Positions 45,561 through 57,750 of a stretch of 64,000 nt of DNA are shown piece by piece; the first letter of the stretch is position 1, and every line of letters starts with the position of its first letter. A model generated the notes under the pieces. The model worked only from the letters and a program-made list of their open reading frames with translations. It searched no databases and was not told where the DNA came from. Both the position numbers and the translations under genes were made by a program. The stretch covers positions 42,853,123-42,917,122 of the forward strand of contig CM038714.1 in assembly GCA_021613375.1 (NCBI GenBank). Direction: 5' to 3'. Source of the DNA: Megaleporinus macrocephalus (Eukaryota > Chordata > Actinopteri > Characiformes > Anostomidae).

Positions 45561-46684
45561 TATTAGAAGTCCTTGAGACATCTTTCTTTTTCAAATCTTT
45601 GAATACAATCTAGTTCCTCTTTTTTATGAGATAGGAATTAGCTTTGTATTTACCAGCTTTTTTCAGTCCACCTCAAATAATGCAGCGGTTACTTTACTTT
45701 AACTGTTAAGCCTTGTATGCTTTAAAATACAAATACATGTCCAATACTAGAAAACTGTGTTTATTATAAAAAATTATCCCAAATAGGAGAAATTCCTCGA
45801 TATGTAGGCTGCCATTGTCGTATATTCATGTAAAATCAGATGCTTAGCTGGCTGTTCCTCAATTAGTAGACGAGAAAGAACAAAATTGAAAGTCTACTAA
45901 TAAAAAAAAAAACACTTAAAAAACCAAAATATTTTGTTTGGTTAATATAGTATATTGGAGATGCATCAAATTGGGGACTATATATTTTAACAGTCAGGGT
46001 CTCTTTAATGGTGCCTCAGCTCCTCATTGTAACTGTAACAATAAAGGTGGAATGGCTTAAGTCTGCTGGCAAAGTCTCAGATTCATCCTCATCTCTACGT
46101 CAGAGTAATATAGCAGAGTTTGACTACAGTCGGTAGCATCAACCAAACATAGGGACTTCAGAGGAGTTTGAACAGGCCTCGAACTGAAACCAGGGTACTG
46201 TACATGAGCATCAACCTAACAGAGATTGCTCCTAGTTGAGTATGACCAGGCTGCGAACCAGAATAGTACTTTCAATAGCTTCAAATTAGTGTTGGTTAAA
46301 TTTAGCGGATCATGGATATAGTCAAGTGCTGTATGTATCATTTCCCATTGACCGCAACGAAAAGATCTGGGGTGCATCTGAAATTGGCTACTAAGTACGT
46401 AGGTTCTAGATTAGAGCCAGTACGTACTGCTGAAGTGGCAGACTAGTGGGCAGTTTCAGTGCACAAGCTTTTAGTATCCATGCTATCTCAGACGCACTAC
46501 GTCCGCCATCTTACCAACGTCCTATGACGCCAAACGCCAGACCACCACGATAAAAGTCCCGCTATCAATTTAAAAGCCTTGTTTACTGACATCATTTTAG
46601 ATACTTAGAAACATTGTAGAAGAAGCAAACTCTGCACACTAGTCATCTCAACTGACGTCTAGGTAAGTGATACATTTTATAGAA
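45561..46684. other. Noncoding; 46380-46680 may be repeat-derived
   Basis: 46380-46545 has GGCTACTAAGTACGTAGG and CAGACGCACTACGTCCGCC words reminiscent of a fish DNA-transposon terminus, but no partner end was found. No gene seen. Confidence 0.35.
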
Positions 46685-47157
46685 CAGTAGCGAACCGTGA
46701 CCCTTAAGCCTTGGCCCCTTCCCCTAAATGAGTTTTCCGAGGGGGTGGGTTTGACAACTCTAGCTAGTGACTAGTGACAGCTAGCGTCGCCACAGAAATG
46801 ATCATACAGTTAAGCCCACCCACTTAGAGGGAAGATATGATTGGTTGATTTAACTGTCATTTGAAATTGGTATCGCGCTGAATTATATGCCACAGTGGGA
46901 CCACCAATCACCAACATTCTGCGGAGTCATCACAGTCCCTATAGGGGGAGACACAGGCTCACAGGCTTCCATTTAACCCCTCACGTTCCAACACAGATTG
47001 AATAAACACGTTTAAATAATTTATTTTCTATATTTTTGTAATGGTTTAGATGTTGATTGCCAAACTGTAAGTAGATAAAATAAAATTATATGTGTGTGTG
47101 TTAAGAATATTTTAGGCCCTCTGAGAGGGCGTAGAGGGCCACGACGGTTCCCCACTG
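46685..47157. mobile_element. hAT-type MITE (CAGTGGNGAACCGT ends)
   Basis: Left CAGTAGCGAACCGTGACCC and right ...ACGACGGTTCCCCACTG are inverted relatives. Flanked by TTATAGAA (46677-46684) and TTACAGAA (47158-47165), 7 of 8 bases matching. 473 bp, noncoding. Confidence 0.82.
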
Positions 47158-47439
47158 TTACAGAACAATCAAAGAATTTTTCAAACAGAAAAAGTCTGTT
47201 CTACCAAGACATGTTTGATGCTCTTGTTAGCTCAAAGACTAACGTAGATAGATCCTGCAAAGTGCAAGCCTAAATCATTAGGTACTTGCCTCAAAGCATT
47301 GCCAAAACAAAAAAAAAAACAGTCATTTCATAGCTACAGTTACAAAATTAGAGGTTGCCTATCTGGCAAAGGAGTCTATTTGCACTAAGAATGAGAATCT
47401 AGTGAGATCTGGAAACAAGAACCAAAGAATAGTAAGGCG

Positions 47440-48360
47440 TTTGGTTTCTACTCCAGAATGACTGAAACAACATCCGTCCGTATTATGCAACGAAAGCCAA
47501 TCATTACTCTTCCTCCACATGAAAATGTAACTTCTTGGAGCTCCAGCTGCGACAGGGAGAGGTGGACCAAGGCTCTGGAAGACAGATGGCCCAGAAGCCA
47601 TTATAGGCCACGGAGGAGCCGGTGTGGCTGCATATGTTTGGAGCGTTCCAGAAGAGATTTCCTGCTCCTGCCCCACCAGACAGCAGCTCACACCATCTGG
47701 ATCGGCTGGTGTCTGAGCTAAAAGAGACGGATCCCGTGCATTATGCAGAAGCCGCGCTGGTGATACGCCTTGCCGCTTTTAAAATGTCACTTTCTGCTTA
47801 AAAGACCAATCCCAAAGGTTTGCTTAGTTGGAATGAATGTTGCATTGCGATTGCAACAAAGCGTCTCACTGTAATGACAGCACTGACTTCAATTAGACTG
47901 CATGTGCATCCATGTGCAAAACGCCACATGGACACAACATTTTGTCCAATCTGTCGAGCATAATGAGAAAAAAAAAGTGGTATATGTATCACGGATATTT
48001 TTATAAGCAATTTTCCAAGAATGAAACCGTGGCTGATGTATTTAAGAGCAGCCAGCAGCAATTTCCAACTCTGCCGCCGACTTCATCAATGGCCGCCCAG
48101 TTTTGGGTTCCACCTATTACTAAGGCAGTCAGCGGGGGGCTCTGCTGGCTTATCAGTAATCCAGTGAAGGGATTTCGCCTTTATTTTGTGCTGATGAGGT
48201 GTCAGGCAGGTTCGCCGGGATTAACATGCAGATGCAAACCAATTCCTTGTCGCTGTTTCCCATGCAACCTCTTCCCCCACCTCCAAAAAAAAAAAGAGGG
48301 ATCCTCCATAGGAAGTCTGGCTATTCATCAATCTTCACCACCAAATCTATAGTTCTGAAA
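47440..48360. promoter_or_regulatory. Candidate conserved noncoding pair
   Basis: Two complex blocks (about 47440-47790 and 47900-48290) with little repeat content. The second has CACGGATATTTTTATAAGC, GGGATTAACATGCAGATGC and AAACCAATTCC (PITX/OTX plus octamer-like). Open frames of 87 and 146 codons cross them but show no domain, signal or splice signal. Inference from composition. Confidence 0.37.
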
Positions 48361-48594
48361 TAACTCCTACAGCAGTGGTCTGCAAGAACGTGCACATGGC
48401 TGCTCAGACTATCTTGTTAAAAAAGAAATTCGATTTACAGAAACCAGGTAAAAATGGTCTTAATGTTTAATGCAACTTTATTCATGCCCAAGTTATTTTA
48501 TTCTGAGTCATTTTCAAGGTTTCTCAATGATCATTGAAACATTTCACGCAATTTACAGGATACTTGTTGCACTTAGATGACCTCTTTACACACA
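48361..48594. other. Short unique stretch
   Basis: No feature recognised. Confidence 0.35.
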
Positions 48595-48605
48595 GTGTCC
48601 TTCAG

Positions 48606-49308
48606 AGGTGTCAAGTACAAATATTTTGTTACCTTACTTCAGTAGAAATTTTGGTTATTTATATTTTACTGGACTTTTTACTTCTACTCCTTACATTTAC
48701 ACTCCATTATCTGCACTTTATGCACCTTACATTTAAAAACATAGCCTTGTTACTTCATACTTTCATTTCAGTTTGTTTTCATTCATGTACATTTACATTC
48801 CAGTAAAGATTATTGATAACATGCCTATAAAGTTTGACTTTTTGCAGAGTTACAATATTTATAGACAACTAGTCATCATATCTTCTGCTCCATGAAACAC
48901 ATGTTAATGCTCAGTAGTAAACAGATATGCTTCTTTAATATATTTACATTGTACTAAACTACATTCAGTTTCAATGGGTGTATATGTGGCTGAAACAGGA
49001 AGCCTAGTACATCCCAAATTTATCAACATTAACATTTTAATATAACATCATAGTCATTATGGCTTTTAAAAGATATATTATTTGGGGAGGTGGGCTAGTG
49101 CACTATAGGCCCCAGTGGTGTGGCCTAAGCTTTTGACCTAATGGATTTTTTTACTTTTATACTTTAAGTAGTTCTGAAAGCAGTACTTTTACACTTTTAC
49201 TGGAGTAAAAAGTTTGAGTTGATACTTCACCTTCTACAGAAGTATTTCTAAACCCTAGTATCTATACTTCTACCTGAGTAATGAATGTGAACACCTTTGA
49301 CACCCTTG
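48606..49308. mobile_element. Miniature element with GGTGTCAA ends
   Basis: AGGTGTCAAGTAC at the left and CCTTTGACACCCTTG at the right form a short imperfect terminal inversion. The subterminal parts (TACTTCAGTAGAAATTTTGG; ATACTTCTACCTGAGTAATG) are also complementary-like. An 11-bp direct repeat GTGTCCTTCAG flanks it (48595-48605 and 49309-49319), as expected for a target duplication extended by chance. No transposase. Confidence 0.72.
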
Positions 49309-49450
49309 GTGTCCTTCAGTCTGACCCTTTAGCAATACCCAGTAAGCAGTCGGTTAGATATCTTAGTTAGTTATAGCTATGTTGTGAAAGCTGCATACTT
49401 TTTTATGGCACATAACCAACAAAGCTGCATTTTCCTTCAGAATTTACATA

Positions 49451-49692
49451 TATTGTCGCCGTCCAATGAAAAACAAGTCTCCAAAATAGTACCTTTACAG
49501 GAGAGGCCAAAAACTGTCTTTACTTTCAATGTAAGTCAATGGAACCAGAATTTTTGGGGCATTTCTATTGGTCCACTCAACGTGAAATTCCAATACTAGG
49601 TAAACAACATCTGTCGTGTTTAAATGACATAATAAAATAAAAAAAATCAACAAAAATAGATATACATGTTTTTTATTGGACGGCCACGATAT
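49451..49692. mobile_element. Copy 2 of the CCAATGAA-TIR miniature element
   Basis: Left TATTGTCGCCGTCCAATGAA, right TTATTGGACGGCCACGATAT (inverted). The interior has CTTTACAGGAGAGGCCAAAA, CAATGTAAGTCAATGG and GGGCATTTCTATTGGTCC, i.e. opposite orientation to copy 4. Confidence 0.82.
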
Positions 49693-49960
49693 GTTACTTG
49701 TAGTGATGTATTTCTACCACCTGAGATGTCTTAATAGTTTTATTGCATTTCCTTCAAAAAAAAAGTGATTCCAAAGCCTGTTATGCTGCTTGATTCTGTC
49801 TCACACCCACTGATTAACTGCTCCCACTCACCCAGCCTCACCCATACCATCATGATCTTATCTTTTAATTTAATATCTGATTCAGCAGACATTTTTCTTA
49901 GATGTTAAAATTTTCTGTAGGTTTTGTCGTCAGTTACGCTTGTAACTGGGCTAGTAATGC

Positions 49961-50520
49961 TTTACATTAAAGGAGCAATATGTAAGATTTAAAGTTTAAG
50001 CTATCAAAAATTTATTCAAGTTCTCAGCAGAGGCTTGTCAGTTTGTCAAAGATAGCCTATGTGCTACAAAAATATTTATCAAAATTAGCACACTTATCAG
50101 CCAGCCCTCGTCCATCCCGTCCCATAATACCACCTCATGAGGTCATAGTGAGTGTAGCATTGAGTCATATCAGTCTAACATGATGAAGGATAAAGAAGTA
50201 GCACTGCCACAGCAGCAAATCTGAATCTCTTGTCAGTCATGCTGAAGGGGGCGCTCTTAGCGATCACCATCAATGCTGCAATGTTACTTCTAGACTTCAG
50301 CTATTCATGTTAACATTGGCTATTTAGTGATAGTTTATAGAAGCAGCTAATTGTTTCAAGTTACTGAAGGTATTAAAATGTATGGGAAGACTGAGGTACT
50401 GGGCATTTCCTTGTTTCTTACCATAGTATATATGTTATCATGGTAATATGTTGTCGTTTGATGTGTGGTACGAATTTGATACGTTATATCATCTTGCATA
50501 TTGCTCCTTTAATGTGAAAG
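49961..50520. mobile_element. Miniature element with ATTAAAGGAGCAATATG inverted ends
   Basis: TTTACATTAAAGGAGCAATATG at the left and its inverse CATATTGCTCCTTTAATGTG at the right. About 560 bp with no coding; superfamily (perhaps PIF/Harbinger) not established. Confidence 0.8.
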
Positions 50521-51229
50521 GTTACCATGTATATGGTAGTTGAATGCCTTTAAAAAATGTGTTACTTGAATATCTTGAGATATATTGTGTGCATATATAG
50601 TCCAAAACATGATGACATCACAGCAATCCCACTGACTGTAACATCACAGTATGTAGTTGGGGTCTCATGGACTTAAAGGTGCCTGGTGATTTAAAGAGAC
50701 CCTGAAAACAGTACATCGACATTGGCTCAGCTTTCGTTACATAACTTTGGACTATTAAAAAACATGCAGTGCTTGTTTTTGAATACTGAATTGAATTCTG
50801 TTACAAAGTGTTATGGGCTATACGCTCTATAACTCTTTGTAACAGTATTCATTTGCTGTTTTACAGTTATTTATTGATAATATACATAAATTCAAACATA
50901 AATTGAATGCACAATAAACATGTTGAGCTCTCTCTACCAAAATACCAATGGCCACTTCACCTCCCAAATCCCATCCTACCCCAAAAATGTCAACATTTTA
51001 GGATTAAAAATGTGTAGGCCCATTAAGTGTTCTCTCCAATTGTTATTTTGAAACATTCCAGTCATATGAAATGTGGTAGACATCAAGAAACATACTTTCT
51101 AGATTACAAGCGATTAAAATTGGTATCAGTGAAGGCTGAAACGCCCTTTGCCTGCCAGACATTAAGGTTATGCCTGTTGTATAAAAAGGTGTGGAGCAGT
51201 CATAGGTGTTAATGCAGCACTGGGGATTC
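50521..51229. other. AT-rich noncoding with an imperfect hairpin
   Basis: CTGTTACAAAGTGTTAT and ATAACTCTTTGTAACAG (50798-50843) form an imperfect inverted repeat around a short loop. No gene. Confidence 0.5.
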
Positions 51230-51610
51230 GGTTGAGTAGAACGAGCTTGCCACCAGGACTCATTTCATGCTTAAATACTCCGACCCCATGTGGCGTTGGG
51301 TTCCCTTTTTTTTTTGTATTCATTTTTAATAAGACATGCTCGAGTTAAGCGGCAGGAGCAGACGGTAGCACACATTATTTACTACTAAGCATAGTTTTGC
51401 TGGCCCGACTTTGTGTTGTTATGTGTCGAACTCCTCCTGTCGCACTTCATTACCGAACAAAAATCCTCGTTCAATATTAAACGCCTCTGCAGAGCAGGTT
51501 TAATCAGATTTTTCTTTCCGATTTTTTTTTACCCCCCACCCCCTATGTTGATTTGTTTGTCACGCCGTATTGACGCTTCGTCGCCAGCTGGATCATAATC
51601 TCCTGTGGCA
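51230..51610. promoter_or_regulatory. Candidate conserved noncoding element
   Basis: Complex block with CATTTTTAATAAGACATGC, CGTTCAATATTAAACGCC, GGTTTAATCAGATTTTTC and GTATTGACGCTTCG. Homopolymer T runs at 51305-51316 and 51521-51530. Inference. Confidence 0.33.
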
Positions 51611-53044
51611 GCCGAAGGAAGCCTTCAAAGAGGACTTCCAAGCAGGAGGGCAAGCAGGCTTTCAAAGATAAACCCAAAGATGTCACAGGTATTTAAAGGA
51701 CAAATGTTGTACAGGTTCAATTCAAATGTTGTACAGGTACAGATGGATGGTACCCAAGTATACTTAGAGATTATACAAACTTAAAGTAGACAAACCCACA
51801 AAATTTTAAAGCAATTATAAAAAGTGTGGATTGCAAACTTGCATTGAATACCACACTAATTGTATCATGTTACTTTTTATTTTAAACTTTTAAGCCGGAC
51901 TACATTTGTGTATTGTGAATTGAATTGAAGAAATTGTTGTATCTTTCATTACATTTCTGTAATTTTTCAACATTAAACCACCAAAAGTGCTGTATTCATG
52001 TGATTTATTCTAAAACTATGCAATATGGTACGCCATTTTGCAATTACATTAATAGTAACAGTACAGAAAATTGGCAATAATAACTCTGCAGACTTCTAAG
52101 GGTTAAACTCAAGGCCTCTCGCTTCAAAAGCACCAGTTTCACGCATGACTTCCCCTACAGGGACTTTATAATTGGTCTCCCCCAAAGTTGCTTTGATGAG
52201 TTTGGATTAGCAAAATGACATTAGTTCACAGATTCAATTTTAACTGCACACAGTGTTCTGGTTTAAAAAAAAAAAAGAAAAAAAAAGAAAAAAAAGTGGC
52301 ACACCAATTATGGAACGTGTGTAGGCAGACACTCCACTATTTAATTAAACGACTGCTTTCCACATTCTATCGGTGTAGACAGCCACTCAACACTGCGAAA
52401 ACAAACAAACACAACACCTATGGGGTCAACATCTCTCATCCCACTCCTGATCTCCCAAATTCATCTGCTTTTTCTTTCGCCCTTGTTGCAAGAAGGTAAC
52501 CCTTAAAAGAGCTATTGCTGTGCTAGTCATTATTTGTAATTAAATAGTTACAGTTATGTAATATCATATGTTCACATTCCTTCTATACTCAGTATATAGG
52601 AGTTGCGGTTCTGAATTTTAGTGTCAATGGCAAGATTTCCTTTCTAGTGTCAAGCGGAAATGACCACCGTTACAACAAACTTGCATCACCATAAGTTTAT
52701 TTGTAGTAAGTAACGTCTTTAGCTTACTTTGTGTTGCTGTCAGAATCGAAAGCAAGTAGCTAGTATAGGTAACGTCAGCTGTAACCAATGTTGGCATTAA
52801 ACAGGGGGGTTCGTTTTAATATTCTGTCTGCATCTATTTCTATTTATGTGATTATGCCACACTGTAAACTAGCAAATCAGAGCAGAGCTCATCCAATTTC
52901 TCAAGAGTTCATAAAGTGTAATACCACCAAGACACATACGTTCTATGAAACAACAAAGAACAATTGAAATGCATTCTGTGGAAATAGTAATACCCTTAAA
53001 TTAATAGACAATGTCAGATGGGTATGTGTCTACAAACATTTGAA
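51611..53044. other. Mostly unique noncoding sequence
   Basis: A run of A with G interruptions lies at 52264-52297. No gene seen. Confidence 0.35.
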
Positions 53045-53280
53045 TACCGTCGCCGTCCATTAAAAATATGTATCTCAATTTTGGTACATTTTTTATTGTT
53101 CTATATCATGTGAACCCGGCAAGCTGCTCTTTATATCCTGTGAATGTTTTATGACAATAGAAATGCTCTAAAAATCACCTCTTCTTATTAACTCACTTTA
53201 AAAATCAATACCGTTTTTGGCCTCTCCTGTGAAGCTAGTATTTTGGAGATACCTCCTCTTCATTGGACACCAATAATGTA
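53045..53280. mobile_element. Copy 3 of the CCAATGAA-TIR miniature element
   Basis: Left ACCGTCGCCGTCCATTAAAA, right CTCTTCATTGGACACCAATA. Interior ATAGAAATGCTC and GGCCTCTCCTGTGAAGCTAG follow the family order. Confidence 0.8.
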
Positions 53281-53379
53281 TAGCTTACATCCTTGTATGA
53301 TCTCCATTGTGGGGTGGAAAAATTCGAGCCCAACCTTTTTTTATAAAATTTCTCCATCTGTTCACGATGTACTTGGTCC

Positions 53380-53660
53380 GAGAATTCACTAAACGAGAGG
53401 TGTTTCAAGGCGTGTATGAGTACATAAGAGGAATCTAATGAACTATTGTGGATTTGAGTGTTCGCTTCTTACAGTGCATGAGTTTTGGCAGGTTGAGCAT
53501 ATTAAAGAAAGAGCTGTAAACTATTATTAGTTGAAGGAAGTCGGGCATTTAGGTGAGCGCAGGTAATTAGCATGCGTCAGCAGAACTGACTGAGATTATT
53601 GGTCAGGCACAGTCGGGTCCCTGGCCTTCGGATTAGGTTATTTTGCATTCTCTGCAGTGA
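53380..53660. promoter_or_regulatory. Candidate conserved noncoding element
   Basis: Complex block with GGTAATTAGCATGCGTCAGC (53562-53581), GAGATTATTGGTCAGG and GAACTATTGTGG words (homeodomain, CCAAT and SOX-like). Inference only. Confidence 0.35.
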
Positions 53661-54053
53661 GTGTATGTGTGCAGCCTCATGTTAGTAATTTCCCTGTGGT
53701 GCCTGAGTGCATGTCCCACTCCCTCGTGCTGTGGAGTAAGTGAGTGAGTGTGTATGCCGCTGCCGGAGGACAGAGGTTCCTGCATGCTGCTGCTGGCACT
53801 CGTGCATAATGAGGCCTTAGTCACAGTTAAAGGGGAAGTGGAGAGATGAGAGGAGTACATGAATACTGGGTATGGTTGTGTGTACAGAGTATGTATAAGA
53901 ATTTTTCCTGGTCCTGTGTGGCCCTGTGAGTGCATAGTATGTACTAGTGATGAAGATTTTCACATAAAAGTGGATAAAAATGGACATTTTGGATGTAAAG
54001 CTAGGCCTGTGCAATATTAGGTCTCATTATAATCCTGACCATCCTCAGCTCTC

Positions 54054-54545
54054 AAGAAGCAGAATGTTCTGCAATGTCCACATCAACCACTGGCTCTCAG
54101 CCCGAGAATGCATTTCACTTACTGAAGGCAAACCTAAAGCTTGGATGGATGTAAACTTTCCTCCAATTAAAGTTTAAGTGGGCACGATTAGCTTATATTA
54201 ATTCATTTCAACTCCAATATGTAAAGGTAGACAATTACAATAGCAATAACTTTGAGAAGGTATGTTTCTGAACCTAAGGGTGTGTAGCTTTTGGGTTAAG
54301 GGTTCTTATGAGTTTGCAGAAGTATTTGTTTTTCCGCAGGTCTGTTTTGGTTCAGAGCATGTGAGTGGATTGGAGCGGCAAACATTTCCGCTCCTCGCTC
54401 AAAGCATTTCTGTAATCGCTCGACTCCAGCTCTCCTTAGTTTCTATTTTCCAAGTTTCTATTTTTCGCTTGCACTTCAGAGAAACTGCGTCTCTCCATAT
54501 TAATTCTTATGATGTTTAATGATATGAAATTTATTTTATGTCTTC
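54054..54545 (+). mobile_element. Tc1-like remnant plus shared 3' block (copy A of a duplicated unit)
   Basis: AATGTTCTGCAATGTCCAC then a diverged run aligned with the SPDLNPIEHAFHLLK part of Tc1 transposase DDE domains. This is followed by about 330 bp (GAGTTTGCAGAAGTATTTG … CTCGCTCAAAGCATTTCTG) that is nearly identical to 57505-57730. Only the C-terminal end of the transposase is present. Confidence 0.7.
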
Positions 54546-54790
54546 ATTGCACAGACAAAAGAAAAACCTGATTACCCTGATTTTAGTCTGATTTTTACCC
54601 AGATTTAACTGGATGATATGGTTCCTACTGAGTTCTGAAGTTGAACTTGGAGGCTTTACATGAATTTTTAAACATGTCCGAAGGGTATGAGATAGAGATC
54701 GTCAGTGATGTGACTGGACGACACTCATTGAGCTTTTTATTACATCGTATCTACAAACACAATTTTTTTACTAGATCTATTTACCATATG

Positions 54791-55092
54791 AGGTGGCATG
54801 CTGGTGTAGTGGTTAGCATTGTTGGCTTACAGCAAGATGTTCTCTCGGTGCTTGAGTAGGTTTCTTCTGGGTGCTCCAGTTTCCTCCCACAATCCAAACA
54901 CATCCATGTTAGGGTGATCACTGACTCTAAATTGCCCATAGGTGTGAGTGTGTGTGTGTGTGTGTTGGCCATGCGATGGACCGGTCGACCTGTCCATGGG
55001 CGGGGCTTTTGCCTGATGACACTGGGATTGGGACATTGGGACTCCAGCCCCCCGTGACCCTGACTGGTGGTATAAATCAGAAGATGGATAAA
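54791..55092 (+). mobile_element. tRNA-derived SINE
   Basis: AGGTGGCATGCTGGTGTAGTGG head, GGCTTACAGCAAGATG, then GGTGCTCCAGTTTCCTCCCAC, GATCACTGACTCTAAATTGCC, a short TG run and AGAAGATGGATAAA tail. A segment after the head is missing, relative to full copies known in fish. Confidence 0.85.
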
Positions 55093-55104
55093 TATTTAAA
55101 ATAT

Positions 55105-55485
55105 AGAACTATACTTTGTAGCTCTACACTTATAGACTGTAGTCCATTTGTTTCACTGTCCCACCTTTCATTTGTGATCAAGACCCCCAAACGACCACCC
55201 CAGAGCAGGTATGATCTGGGTGTCGGATCATTTTCAGCACTGCGGTGACTCTGACGTGGTGGTGGTGGTGGGTTAGTGTATGTTGTGCTGGACCGAGTAG
55301 GTCCAGTAGTAGTAGCAGCTGCTGGAGATCACCTCAGTGTCACTGCAGGACTGGGAATAGTCCACCAATTAGACATATCTAGCCAGTGTTGTGTAACCAC
55401 TGATGAAGGGCTAGACGATGACCAACAGAAACTTTGCAGTAACAGACAAGCTATCATCCCTGACTTCCATCTACAGGACAGATAA
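55105..55485. mobile_element. Palindromic repeat family copy (longest here)
   Basis: CTTTGTAGCTCTACACTTAT, GACTGTAGTCCATTTGTTTC, GCGGTGACTCTGACGTGGTGG, GTGTATGTTGTGCTGG, CACCTCAGTGTCACTGCAGG and AACCACTGATGAAGGGCTAG in the canonical order. Noncoding; superfamily unassigned. Confidence 0.82.
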
Positions 55486-56829
55486 CTGCTTAAACCTGAA
55501 GCTCATAATGGGCATAATGCCAACAACAGAATGGCATGTAACCATAGGATGCTGCCAAATGAGCATACAAACTTATGGGGATTGTTTAATTTCACTGTAT
55601 ACTCGCCATATTTCAAATTATTTTTAGTTAGTAAAGTTAATATTCTCAATAAAAACATGTTAATGGAAGCCTAGCTAGTATCCCTGTCTGCTCTACACTG
55701 CGTGTGTCTTTGTTCTTATATCAGGGAATAAGATTAGTGATCTTTTTTTTTATGTGCGTGTATGTCTTTCTTATGTAAGTGTGAGTGGTGTGTATTCAGT
55801 TTTTTCATTTTTGATTGCGTGTGTGCAGTATGATACAAGACTGATTTTCAGCTTTTGTGTTTCCTCAAAGTGTGTGTGTCTTTGTCATACAAAGAAAAGC
55901 GAGTGAGTGATTGCCCTTGGCTTGTCTTTGATTGAGTGTATATGTGAGTAAACAGTATACGTAAAGAAATGTGTGGATCTTATTATTGTTAGCTGTCTAC
56001 CACAGCATGTCAGAGTTTAAATTAAATGATGAATATAAACTCAAAGTACAAACGTCTAATATGATTGTGTTTACAATCAATTGGCATGAGCGGTGTAGGA
56101 ATGCCAACCATTTTCATACCTAGCACTCTTATTTTTAGGGCCTAAAAGGTAACTGGAGAACTGGCTGCTAGGGTCCATAGCCAGGAAGTAAGCAGATAAA
56201 AGATCTAGAGTTGATTACAAGAGTGTTGTTTGGAATCGGTTGCTGTTAACTCTCAAAGAGCTGTGAGTTGTGAGCCATCGCTAGGCTGACCATGGAAAAC
56301 TTATAATGCCTGACATAAGACTATATAATCGATTATATAACACTTAATAAAGCAAGAGAATATGTTTTGTGCTAGGTTTCATAATGGATTATAATATCCA
56401 CTCATTAGAACACTGTAAACATAAATATGGTGATGCGTTGCAACAGGTTAAAAAACCCAGACCCATCAAAACAGTAATACCCAACTTAGCTAAATTAAGG
56501 AGCTTTATAAGCATGTTTTCTAATGTTTTTATTAAAAAATAATAGTAATAACATTTATTTGCAGCTAAAATTTGGCAGAGTAATTAATTTGTAACTGGTA
56601 AAGAAATATATTATGATGCATTATAGAGTCTGACTTTATAAAGTCATATATTTTTGCTTTATAAAGTGTTGGGCATGTAGTTATTACTATTTGGAAGCAA
56701 TTACATACACTTATGCCTGGCATTACAAGGTCATGTAGATGCAAAATAATACCTAATAAATGCATTTACAAAGCATTATGAATACTAGATACATAGGAAG
56801 TGTTACAAGAAGATCTTTCCCTGGTAAAG
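55486..56829. other. AT-rich noncoding sequence
   Basis: No gene or recognised repeat. Confidence 0.35.
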
Positions 56830-57750
56830 TAAAACCCTTCACAGTCAGCCAGACCATGAGGGAGGCATATCATTGCCAAACTCAACAATCAGTAGATAAA
56901 ACCTCACCAGTATAAATGCAGAGAGTTTACCACATGATGTAAACCACTGGTAAGCCTCAAAAACAAGAAGGCCTAACAGCCCTACAGCAACGTGTTATAG
57001 ACTAATGAGGCCAAGATCAATGATGGACGAAGAAGAGAATTCAGAAGGGAAGGAACTACTCATAATCCATACTAATAATAATACATACCACCTCATCTGT
57101 CAAGCATGCGGGAAGCGGTGTTAAGGCATGGGAATGTATTGCTGCCAGTGGAGCTGGTTCTCTTGTATTTACTGATGATGTGGCTGCAGTATTATTAGTC
57201 ACTAAGCTCGAAAACTCTTTGGATGGTGCTCCACAGTGCAGATGGACGATGACCAGAAGCATAGTGTGAAAGCAACCCGATGCATTTTTTTTTTTGCTGG
57301 CAAAGGATTAGAATGTTCTGCAACGTCCATGCCAATCACTGGATCCCAGCCAAACAATGCATTTCACTCACTGAAGGTAAACATCCCTCAGATTAAAACT
57401 TTAAGTGTACTTTTGGCTCATATATTCGTTACTCAATTTTAACTCCAATACAGGTAGACAGTGAACATGGCAATATTTATGAATCTGGCTGTAAATAGTT
57501 CTTAAGCAAAGGGTCGTCAAGAGTTTGCAGAAGTATTTGTTTTTCCGCAGGTCTGTTTTGGTTCAGAGCATGTGAGTGGATTGGAGCAGCAGACATTTCC
57601 GCTCCTCGCTCAAAGCATTTCTGTAATCGCTCGACTCCAGCTCTCCTTCGTTTCTATTTTCCGGTTTCTATTTTTCGCTTGCTCGTCAGAGAAACTGTTC
57701 GGCTCCATATGATTCATTCTCACGATATTTATTTTATGTCCTCATGGACA
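56830..57750 (+). mobile_element. Tc1-like transposase remnant plus shared 3' block (copy B)
   Basis: Phrases from a Tc1 transposase in shifting frames: GTAAACCACTGGTAAGCCTC (helix-turn-helix region), CTAATGAGGCCAAGATCAA, SGAGSLVFTDDVA (57147-57185) and QMDDDQKHSVKATR (the DPKHTAK-like DDE motif, 57236-57277). The end of the catalytic domain follows, then the same unrelated 330-bp block as copy A. A different Tc1 subfamily from the element at 36.6-38.1 kb. Stops and shifts make it inactive. Confidence 0.8.
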
